35,827 nt of DNA from Rhodospirillales bacterium (GCA_028818565.1 JAPPNV010000443.1:1-35827); one strand, 5' to 3'. Shown: positions 1 through 10,031, counted from the first letter of the stretch. Notes: generated by a model from the letters alone, not told the origin. Numbers and translations are program-made.

Positions 1-2
1 TC

Positions 3-248
3 GAAGGCACGGCGCTCGTGGTGCTCACCGATCCGTCGGGCGCGAACCGCGCCTACGCGAGTGAAGACGTGACGTTCATCCGGTACGACGGCGACCGGGG
101 CGTCGAGGACGGATCCGGCACGATCTGGACGATGGACGAGCACGCGCTCACCGCCGAAGACGGGCGTGTGCTCCGCCGTGTCCCGGCGCAGCGGGCGTTC
201 TGGTTCGGCTGGTACGCCGCGTTCCCGGGCACCCGTCTGGTGCGGTAG
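3..248 (+). CDS. C-terminal fragment of a DUF3179-like protein (5' end outside window)
   Basis: Frame is open to the window edge (EGTALVVLTDPSGANRAYASEDVTFIRYDGD...); C-terminus AFWFGWYAAFPGTRLV resembles DUF3179 proteins. Confidence 0.6.
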   Translation, partial: EGTALVVLTDPSGANRAYASEDVTFIRYDGDRGVEDGSGTIWTMDEHALTAEDGRVLRRVPAQRAFWFGWYAAFPGTRLVR

Positions 249-767
249 CGGGCCGGAGGCCGGCGGGCGCGCGACGATCCCAGCCGGCACGGCCGGAGCC
301 TGAACTCGATCCGGAGTGTGTAGGTGGTGGATCCGCGGCCTCATTCGAATGATCGGGCTTGGCCGCAACCCAATTCCCGAGGACCTTTGGCCGATTTGTT
401 GTTCGGCGCCCAACTTTGAACCCACCGTGTCACGTAAAATCAATGAGTTAGAACGCCGATCGGCGTCCAATCTGCGCGCCGAACAACAACAATTCGAGAC
501 TGGTGTAGACTGGATATAGATTTCGCACGGTGTTCAGAGCATGGGTCTTGCGCCAATTGGCGGTCACCGTCGGCCGCAGCCTGTCACGTGTCCGTCGGTT
601 CGATCTCGCTGCGACCGACCGCTACTTGCAGGGTCTCGCCAGGCACCATCGCGCAGCAAGCGAGATTGTATCGGAATTCGTGCAGCCAAGCGTGCTCAAG
701 CGAGCCCTGGCGTGGGCGATCTGCTAAACATCCTCGGCGCGCCCGTCCGCTCGTTGGTCCTTCCCGG

Positions 768-1760
768 ATGAACACGACGCTTCCCTGCATACTCGTTGCC
801 CACGACCCGTCGCCGGAGGCGCGCGCCGCCTACAGGCAAGAGCTCGGCTCCGGCTGCGAACTGATTTTCAAACCCGATCTCTCGCCGGAGAGCTGGGCCA
901 CCGCACGGGCGCGGGCGCGCGTGCTGATCGCCCTGAACCCCCGGGTCGAGATCACGGCCGACGATGTTGCAGCGATGACGGCGCTCGGCTTCGTGCAACT
1001 CTTGCCCGCAGGCGTCGATCACGTGCCGCTGCAACTCTTCCCGCGCGATCTGCCGATCGCCTCGAACGCGGGCGCCTACGCCGGCCAGATGGCGGAGTTC
1101 GTGCTGGCAATCACGCTGGCCGCGGCCAAGCGCCTGCCGGTCGAGCACCAGGAGATGCGGGAAGGGCGGTTCAACCAGTTCGTCGACAACAAGACGCTCA
1201 AGGGAGCGGTTTGCGCGATTGTCGGCTTCGGCGGCGTCGGGCGCGCTGCGGCCCGGCTGTTCAGAGCGCTGGGCGCCGAGATCCACGCCATCAACCGCAG
1301 CGGCCAGACTGATGAGGAGGTGGCGTTCATCGGCACCGTTGCGGCGCTGAAAGATGTGCTCCGCCGCGCCGATGTCGTCGTCGTCTCGATGTCCCTGACC
1401 GGCGCGACGGCGGGGCTGATCGGCGCCCGCGAGCTCGGCTGGATGAAGGACGATGCGATCCTGGTCAATGTCGCGCGCGGCGAGATCGTCGACCAGGACG
1501 CGCTCTACCGCCACCTGGTCGAGAACGAGCGGTTCTTCGCGTGCCTTGAGTCGTGGTGGATCGAGCCGGTGCGGCATGGCGTGTTCCGCATCGACCACCC
1601 GTTCCTCGATCTGCCTAATGTGATCGCCGCGCCGCATAACTCGGCGAGCGTGCCCGGCGGGCAGCTCCAAGCGATGCGCCAGGGCGCACGCAACGTCCGC
1701 CGATGGTTGGACGGCGAGGTGCCCCGAAACCTGCTGGGCGCGGACGAACGCGGAGGCTGA
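768..1760 (+). CDS. D-isomer-specific 2-hydroxyacid dehydrogenase family protein
   Basis: Rossmann motif VGFGGVGRAAARLF, NVARGEIVDQDAL (catalytic Arg) and APHNSA (catalytic His). ATG at 768 (MNTTLPCILVAHD) preferred over the longer ORF start at 588. Confidence 0.88.
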   Translation: MNTTLPCILVAHDPSPEARAAYRQELGSGCELIFKPDLSPESWATARARARVLIALNPRVEITADDVAAMTALGFVQLLPAGVDHVPLQLFPRDLPIASNAGAYAGQMAEFVLAITLAAAKRLPVEHQEMREGRFNQFVDNKTLKGAVCAIVGFGGVGRAAARLFRALGAEIHAINRSGQTDEEVAFIGTVAALKDVLRRADVVVVSMSLTGATAGLIGARELGWMKDDAILVNVARGEIVDQDALYRHLVENERFFACLESWWIEPVRHGVFRIDHPFLDLPNVIAAPHNSASVPGGQLQAMRQGARNVRRWLDGEVPRNLLGADERGG

Positions 1761-2012
1761 GAAGCCAGGCATCGGTCCGGTGCCCAAACGCGGGTCGTTG
1801 CTGCGGATGCAAGGAGGCCGCCGCCGCCAATCTGCACGCCGGACATGCGGGTCAGGATACGAACGCGATGCCGTTCGCGTGCGCGTGCGCTGGCTCTTGA
1901 TTCTTGGTGATTCCCGATAACCCCCAACTTCGATGACGGGCGGTATCTGCGGTCACGGAGCTCGCGCTTTACCGATGGAAATCAAGGGGAAAGGTGGTGG
2001 GCGCACTGCGAC

Positions 2013-3185
2013 CTAGTCCTCGATACCGTAGAGGCGCAGGAAGTGCCGCATGCGTGCGACGGCGCCTTGGGGGTCGCGCAACAGGCCCGCATTGTCCGCC
2101 AGGCGAAACAGTTCGGTGAAGTAGGGCAAGGGACGCATCGCCTGCGCGCCACCAATCATCACGAAATGGTCCTGGAAGCCGTTGAGGTAGGCCAGGAACA
2201 CGACGCCCGTCTTGTAGCGTTGGGTGGGCGCCCGGAAGATCAAGCGCGATAGTGGAACGGTCGGCTCCAGCAGGAGGCGGTAAGCCGATCGATCGCCCTT
2301 CGCCAGCGCCGAGAGGGCCGCCGAGGCTGCGGGAGCGACGGGATCGAAGATGCCGAGCAGCGCGTCGCTGTAACCCCGGTCGTCGCCTTCGATCAGGGCC
2401 GGGTAGTTGAAGTCGTCGCCCGTGTACATCCTGACGCCGTCCGGCAGGCGCCGACGCATCTCTATTTCCTTGCGGTCGTCCAGGAGGGAGAGCTTGATCC
2501 CATCGATCCTGGCGGCGTTGGCATGGATCACGGCCAGCGCGGTCTCGAGTGCGGGCGGGAAGTCGCCCGCGCCCCAGTAGCCGGCGAGCGCCGGGTCGAA
2601 CATCTCGCCCAGCCAATGCAGGATCACCGGCTGGTCGGCCTCGGCCAGCACGCGGGCGTAAACGGCTTCGTAGTCGGCGGGGCCTGTCGCGATGCGGGCC
2701 AGCGCGCGGCTCGCCATGAGGACGACCCGCCCGCCCGCCTTCTGCACGGCGGCGAGTTGCTCCAGATAGGCGGCGACAACGTCGTCGAGCGAGCGCGCCT
2801 CAGCGGGGTCGAGGTGGTCGGTGCCGACGCCGCAGACGATGCGCTTCTGCTCCGCCGGGGCCGCAGCGGCGAGCGAGCGCTCGATCAGCTCCCTGGCGGC
2901 GGGCCAGTCGAGACCCATGCCGCGCTGGGCCGTGTCCATCGCCTCCGCGATACCGAGGCCGAGGTCCAGGATGTGGCGGCGGAAGGCCAGCGTGGCCTCC
3001 CAGTCGATGGCGGGACTGAGTCCGGGCTCTTGCGCGGCGAAGGGGTCGGCCACCACGTGCACCGCCGCGAAGGCCGTGCGGTTGAAGCGGTGCGGGCCCG
3101 CCGGAGCCTCGATCGGGCGCCCCGCCAGTTGATAAGGGGTCAACCGGCCTGTTTCGTCGGGGAGATGGATCGCGAGAGCCGTCAT
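2013..3185 (-). CDS. DUF993 / dihydrodipicolinate synthase-like family protein
   Basis: Full-length ORF with TIM-barrel aldolase-like layout and DGIKLSLLD (Schiff-base Lys context); resembles DUF993 proteins. Confidence 0.8.
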   Translation of the reverse strand: MTALAIHLPDETGRLTPYQLAGRPIEAPAGPHRFNRTAFAAVHVVADPFAAQEPGLSPAIDWEATLAFRRHILDLGLGIAEAMDTAQRGMGLDWPAARELIERSLAAAAPAEQKRIVCGVGTDHLDPAEARSLDDVVAAYLEQLAAVQKAGGRVVLMASRALARIATGPADYEAVYARVLAEADQPVILHWLGEMFDPALAGYWGAGDFPPALETALAVIHANAARIDGIKLSLLDDRKEIEMRRRLPDGVRMYTGDDFNYPALIEGDDRGYSDALLGIFDPVAPAASAALSALAKGDRSAYRLLLEPTVPLSRLIFRAPTQRYKTGVVFLAYLNGFQDHFVMIGGAQAMRPLPYFTELFRLADNAGLLRDPQGAVARMRHFLRLYGIED

Positions 3186-3200
3186 CGGGTCACGTAACCG

Positions 3201-4787
3201 TCAGATCAGCCCGCGGACGTGGTCGGCGCCCTTCTCCGCCACCATGATCGTCGCCGCGTTGGTGTTGCTGCTGGGCAGCGCCGGCATGACCGATGAGTCG
3301 ATGACCCGCAGGCCCTCCAGGCCGCGCACCCTCAGCGCCGGGTCAACCACCGCCAGCTCGTCGCTGCCCATCTTGCAGGTGCCGACGGGATGGTAGTCGG
3401 TCTTGCCCACCTTGCGAGCGTAATCGGCGATGTCGGCATCGCTCTGCACGTCGGGGCCCGGATAACGCTCGCACAGGATGAAGGGCCGGAATGCTTCCTG
3501 CGCCATGATCTCGCGCGCGAGCCTGAAGCCGCGCAGCGACATCTCGCGGTCATAAGCGTTGCCCCAGTAGTTGGGGTCGATCACGGGCGCGGTGCGCGGG
3601 TCAGCATCCCGCAGGGTCACCGTGCCGCGCGAGCGTGGCCGGGAGAAGCACGAGTTGAGGGTGACGCCGGCATTTCTCAGCTTGGCAAGACCGTGTTCCA
3701 GCCCCGCGCCGAGCACAAAGTGCATCTGGATGTCGGGCGCTCTGGCGTCAGGGTCGGCGTACCAGAACCCGCCGGCGTCGATCAGGGTCGATGCAATCGG
3801 GCCTTGGCGGAACAGGAGGTACTGCACGACGGCCCAGAGGGCGCGGTGGGGCCGGGCGAGCTTGTCGTAGCTGAAGTCGCCGCGGCATTCGCTCACGACG
3901 TAGACATCGAAGTGATCCTGCAGATTCTGCCCGACGCCGGGTAGGTCGTGGATCACGTCGATGCCGAGCGCCTTCAGGTCGTCACCGCGGCCGATGCCCG
4001 ACAGCATCAGCAGCTTGGGGGAGCCGATCGCGCCGGCGGCAACGATCACCTCATGTGCGGACCGCACCGTGGCGGCCTTCCCGCGGCGCCGGTAGTCCAC
4101 GCCGATGGCGCGCCCGTTCTCGACGACCACACGGGTCGCCATTGCGCGGGTCTGCACCGTCAGGTTGGAACGCCCCGTCGTCGGCCGCAGATAGGCGACG
4201 GCGCCGCTGCAGCGCCGGGCGTTGCGGTTGGTCACCTGGTAGTAGCCGCAGCCCTCCTGCACCGCGCCATTGAAGTCGGGGTTGAAGGGCAGGCCCGCCT
4301 GCTGCGCCGCACGCAGGAATGCGCCCGATATCGGCAAGGGGCGGACGGGGTCGCTGACGCCGAGGGGACCGCCGGACCCGTGATAGTCGTTGTGGAAGCG
4401 CTCGTTGTCCTCGGGCCGCTTGAAGTAGGGCAGCACATCGGCGAAGGTCCAGCCGGCGCAGCCCGCCTCGGCCCAGGCGTCGTAGTCCTTGGCGTTGCCG
4501 CGCGCGTAGATCATGGCGTTGATGGAACTGCCGCCGCCCAGCACCCGGCCTTGCGGGTACCACATCGCGCGCCCATCGATCTCGCGTTGGGGCGCCGTGG
4601 AATAGCCCCAGGTGTGCGACGTGCCCGTCAGCTTGGCGAAACCGGCCGGCACGTGAATGTAAGGGTGCCGGTCGCTGCCGCCGGCCTCCAGCAACAGCAC
4701 GGAGACGTCTGGGTCTTCGGAAAGCCGCGCCGCGAGACAACAGCCCGCCGGCCCGGCGCCCACGATGACGTAGTCGTATTCGCGCAC
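3201..4787 (-). CDS. GMC family oxidoreductase (choline dehydrogenase-like)
   Basis: YDYVIVGAGPAGCCLAARLSED, GRVLGGGSSINAMIYARG, HPVGTCKMG, C-terminal SNTNAATIMVAEKGAD. GTG start at 4787, immediately after the SDR stop; the longer ORF to 5285 is only an open frame. Confidence 0.93.
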   Translation of the reverse strand: MREYDYVIVGAGPAGCCLAARLSEDPDVSVLLLEAGGSDRHPYIHVPAGFAKLTGTSHTWGYSTAPQREIDGRAMWYPQGRVLGGGSSINAMIYARGNAKDYDAWAEAGCAGWTFADVLPYFKRPEDNERFHNDYHGSGGPLGVSDPVRPLPISGAFLRAAQQAGLPFNPDFNGAVQEGCGYYQVTNRNARRCSGAVAYLRPTTGRSNLTVQTRAMATRVVVENGRAIGVDYRRRGKAATVRSAHEVIVAAGAIGSPKLLMLSGIGRGDDLKALGIDVIHDLPGVGQNLQDHFDVYVVSECRGDFSYDKLARPHRALWAVVQYLLFRQGPIASTLIDAGGFWYADPDARAPDIQMHFVLGAGLEHGLAKLRNAGVTLNSCFSRPRSRGTVTLRDADPRTAPVIDPNYWGNAYDREMSLRGFRLAREIMAQEAFRPFILCERYPGPDVQSDADIADYARKVGKTDYHPVGTCKMGSDELAVVDPALRVRGLEGLRVIDSSVMPALPSSNTNAATIMVAEKGADHVRGLI

Positions 4788-4789
4788 GG

Positions 4790-5587
4790 TCAGAGCCGCT
4801 GGACGGAGAGGCCGCCATCGACGTGGGCGACGCTGCCGGTGGCGAAGGCGAAGTCGCCACGTACCAGGGCGGCGGTCGCGCGCGCGACATCGGCGGGCTC
4901 GCCCCAGCGCCGGATCGGGCTCAACCCGTCGGCAATTGCGCGGTCGTACTTGTCCCTGACACTCGCGGTCATGTCGGTGCGGATGATGCCGGGGCGAATC
5001 TCGAAGACAGACACGCCTTCGTCGGCAAGACGCAGCGCCAGCAGCTTGGTGATCATGGCGAGCCCAGCCTTGGAGATGCAGTACTCGCTGCGCTCCGGCG
5101 TAGCCATCTCGGCGCTGACCGATCCGATGCTGACGATGGTGCGGCGGAAGCCGTCGCCGCGCGGGTGCGACGCCATCCACGCGGCGACGCGCTGGCTGAG
5201 GAAGAACGTGCCTCTGAGATTGACCCCGATGACCCGATCGAAGGCCTCCGGTGTCGTCGCCAGCATGTCGCCGCGCTGGGGCCACACAACTCCTGCGTTG
5301 TTCACCAGCACGTCAAGCCCGCCGCCCCAGTCGGCTACTCTCTCGACCAACGGGTTGTGGCCTTCCAGATCGGCGAGATCGCTCTCCACGTAGAGCGCCC
5401 GACCGCCGGCCGCCTCGATGCCGCGTAGCACCGGATCGTCAGCCTCGGCCGGCTGAAGGTCGGTGTAGGCCACGTCGCAGCCGGCTGCGGCCAGCTCGAC
5501 GGCGATGGCTGCGCCGATGCCGCGCATGCCTCCGGTGACCAGCGCGACGGGGCGCTGCGTGAGGGAGGAGATCGGGGTTTCGGTCAC
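4790..5587 (-). CDS. SDR family oxidoreductase (3-ketoacyl-ACP reductase-like)
   Basis: ALVTGGMRGIGAA (TGxxxGxG), LVNNAGV, YCISKAGL (YxxxK), IRPGIIRTDM. Confidence 0.92.
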   Translation of the reverse strand: MTETPISSLTQRPVALVTGGMRGIGAAIAVELAAAGCDVAYTDLQPAEADDPVLRGIEAAGGRALYVESDLADLEGHNPLVERVADWGGGLDVLVNNAGVVWPQRGDMLATTPEAFDRVIGVNLRGTFFLSQRVAAWMASHPRGDGFRRTIVSIGSVSAEMATPERSEYCISKAGLAMITKLLALRLADEGVSVFEIRPGIIRTDMTASVRDKYDRAIADGLSPIRRWGEPADVARATAALVRGDFAFATGSVAHVDGGLSVQRL

Positions 5588-5596
5588 GAGAGCCCT

Positions 5597-7099
5597 CTAG
5601 TGAAGCGCTGTCGACGCAATGTGCTCCCCCGCTCGCAGCGCCTGGGCAGCGACGGTGAGTGCGGGATTGACGGCGGCGGATGAGGGAAAGAACGAGGCGT
5701 CGACGACATAGAGATTGTCGAGATCGAAGGCCTTGCAGAACGGGTCGAGCGGCGCCTCGGCCGAGTCGTGGCCGAAGCGCACGGTGCCGCACTGGTGCGA
5801 CGGCGTCTCCTTGGCGAACGCCTTGCTCAGCACGATGGGAAAGCCCGCCGCGCGCAGCATCCGACGCGTCTTGGCGACCAGCGTCTTGTGCGCCGCCATG
5901 TTGGTTCGCCGCCAGTCGAGGACGATGGTGCCGTCGCCGCGCACCCTCACCCGGCTCTCGGGATGCGGCAGGTCCTCCGACATTGCGTACCAATCGACGC
6001 TATGGGCGGCGAGCCAGGCCCGCGCCCAGCGCGGCACGCGGCGGATTTCGTTACGCAGCATCGGCTCCATGATCTTGCCCAAGAGCTGCAGGTTGCCGAG
6101 CGGCGGGCCGCCCGCGCCATCACCGAGGTAGAAATCGTTGAGCGCCAGCGTCTTCTGGAAGGGCTCCCGGTTGGCCCGGAAGGGCCTCACCGCCATCACT
6201 GCCGTGCAGTTGTGGTTCATGTAGTGGCGCCCGACCACTCCCGACGAATTGGCAAGGCCGTCGGGGTGTCTCGCGTGCATCGAGCGAAGCAGGATCGCGG
6301 CGCTGTTGACCGCGCCCGCCGCGAGCACGAAGAGATCGCCCTGGACCTCCGTGCCGTCGAGCATCTCCGCCGCCACGATCCGCCGGCCGGCCGTGTCTGC
6401 ACGCAGGCGGACGACCTGCGCCTCCGTCCGCAGCGTGACGTTCTCGTGCTGCAACACCGGGTCGATCAGCCGAGTCTCCGCATCGCCCTTGGCGCCGAGG
6501 CGGCAGGGGAAGCCGTCGCAGGTGTTGCAGCGCACGCAGGCACCGCCCTCGTGGTCCTGCACCGAAGACGGCATCGGGAACGGGCGCAGCCCCTGGGCAC
6601 GCAAGCGCTCGGCGACCTCGGCGATCACCGGGTTGTGGCGGAGCGGCGGATGCGGATATGGGCCCGAACGCGGCGGCTCGGTCGGGTCCGCACCGGCCTC
6701 GCCGTGCACGCCAAAGAGGCGTTCGGCACGGGCGTAGTAGGGCTCCAGCGTGTCGTAGTCGATCGGCCAGGCCGGCGACAGCCCGCCGGCGTGCTCCATT
6801 GCCAAGAAATCCTCCCGCCGAAAGCGGAACATGGTGGCGCCGAACACCTTCGTGTGGCCGCCGACATAGTAGAACTGACCCGGACGGAAGGTGCGGCCGC
6901 TCCCGTCGATCCAGCGCTCCTCCGACTTGTAGGCGGCATTGGCGTAGACCGCCTCTGGATCCCAGTTGCGGTCCTCCCGCGGCAGCCGCGTGCCGCGCTC
7001 GAGGATCGCGATGCGGGCGCCGGTGGGAGCCAGAACGTGCGCGATGCAGCCGCCGCCCACGCCGGACCCGATGACCACTACGTCAAGACCGCCGGGCAC
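5597..7099 (-). CDS. GMC family oxidoreductase with Cys4 motif
   Basis: VVVIGSGVGGGCIAHVLA, GGHTKVFGATMFRFRREDF, CVRCNTCDGFPC, HQCGTVRFG, VNPALTVAAQALR. Confidence 0.9.
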   Translation of the reverse strand: MPGGLDVVVIGSGVGGGCIAHVLAPTGARIAILERGTRLPREDRNWDPEAVYANAAYKSEERWIDGSGRTFRPGQFYYVGGHTKVFGATMFRFRREDFLAMEHAGGLSPAWPIDYDTLEPYYARAERLFGVHGEAGADPTEPPRSGPYPHPPLRHNPVIAEVAERLRAQGLRPFPMPSSVQDHEGGACVRCNTCDGFPCRLGAKGDAETRLIDPVLQHENVTLRTEAQVVRLRADTAGRRIVAAEMLDGTEVQGDLFVLAAGAVNSAAILLRSMHARHPDGLANSSGVVGRHYMNHNCTAVMAVRPFRANREPFQKTLALNDFYLGDGAGGPPLGNLQLLGKIMEPMLRNEIRRVPRWARAWLAAHSVDWYAMSEDLPHPESRVRVRGDGTIVLDWRRTNMAAHKTLVAKTRRMLRAAGFPIVLSKAFAKETPSHQCGTVRFGHDSAEAPLDPFCKAFDLDNLYVVDASFFPSSAAVNPALTVAAQALRAGEHIASTALH

Positions 7100-7103
7100 G
7101 GGC

Positions 7104-8216
7104 TCAGAGTCTCTCCTCAGTCTCGGGGTCGAAGAGCACCGCCTTGGACATGTCGACCATGAACCTGCGGCGCTCCCCGGCTCGGGCGCCGGTCTCGGCC
7201 CTGAGCCGGGCGACGGCTTCCCTGCCGCCCAGACGGATCATCGCCAGCGTATCGGCGCCGGTCGGCTGCGTGACCTCCACATGGGCTTCGAGGGGATGGC
7301 GATGGGCGCCATCGGCGTCGGCGGCGGGAGTATCGTCGATGCTCTCGGGCCGGAGCCCAAGGATCACGTCGCGGTCGACGAAGGCTTCAACGGACGCGGA
7401 GGGTCTGTGCAGCGGCAGCATGGTCGTGGAGCCGTCGGCGCGCTCCAGGCCGACGACCAGCGCCCCGTTGGCCCGGTCGAGGCGCGCCGGAACCAGATTC
7501 ATCGAAGGCGAGCCCATGAAGTCCGCCACGAAGATGTTGGCCGGCGTGTTGTAGATCTCGGCCGGGCTGCCGACCTGCTGCAGCACGCCGTCCTTCAGCA
7601 CGGCAATCACGGTCGCGAGCGTCATCGCCTCGATCTGGTCGTGGGTCACGTAAACGACGGTTGTTCCCAGCCGCTGGTGCAGCTTCTGAATCTCGGTGCG
7701 CATCTCGACGCGGAGCTTGGCGTCGAGGTTGGAGAGCGGCTCGTCGAACAGGAAAATCTTGGGGTCGCGCACCAGGGCGCGCCCCATGGCGACCCGCTGG
7801 CGCTGGCCGCCGGAGAGCTGGCTCGGCTTGCGATGCAGCAGGTCCTCGATCTGCAGCATGCTGGCCACCCTGGCCACGACCTGCTGGCGCTCCGCCCTGG
7901 GCACGCCCCGCATCTCCATGCCGAACGACATGTTCTTCGCGACATTCATGTTGGGGTAGAGCGCGTAGGACTGGAACACCATGGCGATGTCGCGCTTTGA
8001 GGGGTGAAGCTCGTTTACCCGGGCGCCGTCGATCAGAATCTCCCCGGCGGTGACGGTCTCCAGCCCCGCGATGGTGTTGAGCAGCGTCGACTTGCCGCAG
8101 CCCGACGGCCCGACCAGTACGAGGAAGCCGCCGCGCGGCACGCTGATGTCGATGCCCTTGAGCACCTCGACTGCGCCGAAGCGCTTCTCGAGGCCGCTGA
8201 CCACCAGAAAGGACAT
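7104..8216 (-). CDS. sugar-type ABC transporter ATP-binding protein (UgpC/MsmK-like)
   Basis: Walker A GPSGCGKSTLLN, signature LSGGQRQRVAMGRAL, Walker B IFLFDEPLSNLD, C-terminal TOBE-like region. Confidence 0.95.
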   Translation of the reverse strand: MSFLVVSGLEKRFGAVEVLKGIDISVPRGGFLVLVGPSGCGKSTLLNTIAGLETVTAGEILIDGARVNELHPSKRDIAMVFQSYALYPNMNVAKNMSFGMEMRGVPRAERQQVVARVASMLQIEDLLHRKPSQLSGGQRQRVAMGRALVRDPKIFLFDEPLSNLDAKLRVEMRTEIQKLHQRLGTTVVYVTHDQIEAMTLATVIAVLKDGVLQQVGSPAEIYNTPANIFVADFMGSPSMNLVPARLDRANGALVVGLERADGSTTMLPLHRPSASVEAFVDRDVILGLRPESIDDTPAADADGAHRHPLEAHVEVTQPTGADTLAMIRLGGREAVARLRAETGARAGERRRFMVDMSKAVLFDPETEERL

Positions 8217-8220
8217 GTCC

Positions 8221-9102
8221 CTATCCCTTGACGGCGCCGGCCATGAGGCCGCGCACGAAGTAGCGGCCGGCGACGATATAGACCAGCAGCGTCGGAATCG
8301 CCGCCAGGATCGCGCCGGCGAAGTGCACGTTGTACTCCTTCACGCCGGTCGACGAGCTGACCAGGTTATTGAGCGCCACCGTCATCGGCTGCGAGTCGAA
8401 ATCCGAGAACGAGGCGCCGAACAGGAAATCGTTCCATACGTTGGTAAATTGCCAGATGACCGTGACCACGATGATGGGGCCCGAACTCGGCAGGAGGATG
8501 CGATAGAAGATGCGCAGGAAGTTGGCACCATCGATCTGCGCGGCCTTCACCAGCTCGGTCGGGAACGCCGCGTAATAGTTGCGGAAGAAGAGTGTGGTGA
8601 AGCCGAGGCCGTAAACCACGTGCACCAGCACCAGGCCCCAGGTGGTGCCGGCGATCCCCAGGAAGCCCAGCACCCGGGCCATGGGGATGAGCACGATCTG
8701 GAAGGGAATGAAGCAGGCGAACAGCATCAGCGCGAAGACCAGCGTATCGCCCCGGAAGCGCCACTTGGTCAGCACGTAGCCGTTGAGCGCCCCCAATAGC
8801 GTGGAGATGATCACGGCGGGCACGACCATCTTGATCGAGTTCAGGAAGTAGGGCGCGAGGCCGGTGGGCTGGACACCGATCTGAGCCTGGTTCCAGGCCT
8901 TGATCCAGGGCGCGACGGTGACCAGCTCGGGCAGCGCCAGCATGTTGCCGCCCCGGATCTCGTCGAGCTCCTTGAAGGAGTTCACCATCATCACGAAGAG
9001 CGGCAGCAGGTAGTAGACTGCGAAGACCAGGAGCGCCGCGTAGATCAGCGCGCGCGTGAGCCGCCCCGTGCGGACCGCGGTCTCGACCGCGTTAGCGGCC
9101 AC
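8221..9102 (-). CDS. carbohydrate ABC transporter permease (MalG-type)
   Basis: Multi-TM protein with EAA-like loop ELVKAAQIDGANFLRIFYRILLPSSGP. Confidence 0.93.
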   Translation of the reverse strand: MAANAVETAVRTGRLTRALIYAALLVFAVYYLLPLFVMMVNSFKELDEIRGGNMLALPELVTVAPWIKAWNQAQIGVQPTGLAPYFLNSIKMVVPAVIISTLLGALNGYVLTKWRFRGDTLVFALMLFACFIPFQIVLIPMARVLGFLGIAGTTWGLVLVHVVYGLGFTTLFFRNYYAAFPTELVKAAQIDGANFLRIFYRILLPSSGPIIVVTVIWQFTNVWNDFLFGASFSDFDSQPMTVALNNLVSSSTGVKEYNVHFAGAILAAIPTLLVYIVAGRYFVRGLMAGAVKG

Positions 9103-10000
9103 GATGCGGCTCCCTGAGCTCGGCGTAGAGATAGGGCACGATGACGGCAGCGACCATCATCAGCATGATCACGGCGGAGCCCGCACCGATGCCCATCTGG
9201 TTGCGCGTGAAGGTGTAGGAGTACATGAAGGTCGCCGGCATCTCGGTCGCCCGCCCCGGCCCGCCGCCGGTGAGCGCCACTACCAGGTCGTAGGACTTGA
9301 TCGCCATGTGGGCGAGGACGACGAAGGCGGAGAGGAACGCGGGCCGCAGCTGGGGAATGATGATCCGGGCGTAGAGCTTGAGGTTCGATGCGCCGTCGAC
9401 CTGCGCGGCCTTGATGATCTCGTTGTCGATCCCCCGCAGGCCCGCGAGGAAGATGGCCATGACGAAGCCCGAGGTCTGCCAGACCGCGGCGATCACGATG
9501 GTGTAGATCGCCATCTGCCGGTTCTTGATCCAGTCGAACTCGAAGCTGGTCCAGCCCCAGGTTTGCAGCGTCTGTTCGAGCCCGATGCCGGGGTCGAGGA
9601 ACCATTTCCACGCCGTGCCCGTGACGATGAAGCTGAGCGCCATGGGGTAGAGGTAGAGCGGCCGCAGCACCCCTTCGGCGCGGATCTTCTGGTCGAGGAG
9701 GATCGCGAGGGTGAGGCCGATTGCCGTGCAGATGGCGATGTAGAGGCCACCGAAGATCACCAGGTTCTCGACGGCGGTCGACCAGTGGCGCAGCGCAAAC
9801 AGCTTCTCGTAGTTCTCGAAGCCGATCAGGTTGTACTTCGGAAGAATCCGGGAGTTGGTGAACGACAGGTAAACGGTGAAGACGATAAAGCCGTAAACGA
9901 AGAGGACGATCGCCGCGAAGCTCGGCGCGAGCACCAGCCGGGGCAGCGCCTGCTGCGCCCAGCCGCGAAGGTAACGGCCATGCTCCGTGACGTAGGACAC
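9092..10000 (-). CDS. sugar ABC transporter permease (MalF-type)
   Basis: EAA-like loop NEIIKAAQVDGASNLKLYARIIIPQLRP; overlaps the downstream permease start by 11 bp. Confidence 0.93.
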   Translation of the reverse strand: MSYVTEHGRYLRGWAQQALPRLVLAPSFAAIVLFVYGFIVFTVYLSFTNSRILPKYNLIGFENYEKLFALRHWSTAVENLVIFGGLYIAICTAIGLTLAILLDQKIRAEGVLRPLYLYPMALSFIVTGTAWKWFLDPGIGLEQTLQTWGWTSFEFDWIKNRQMAIYTIVIAAVWQTSGFVMAIFLAGLRGIDNEIIKAAQVDGASNLKLYARIIIPQLRPAFLSAFVVLAHMAIKSYDLVVALTGGGPGRATEMPATFMYSYTFTRNQMGIGAGSAVIMLMMVAAVIVPYLYAELREPHRGR

Positions 10001-10031
10001 ACCCGCTCCCCTCGCTGCTTAGGGTCGGCGA

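Noticed and set aside
696-1787. 363-aa minus-strand ORF opposite the 2-hydroxyacid dehydrogenase
   Set aside because: Shadow ORF of a clear dehydrogenase gene.
3948-5393. 481-aa plus-strand ORF opposite GMC/SDR genes
   Set aside because: Antisense to well-supported conserved genes, no recognisable motif, compositional artefact.
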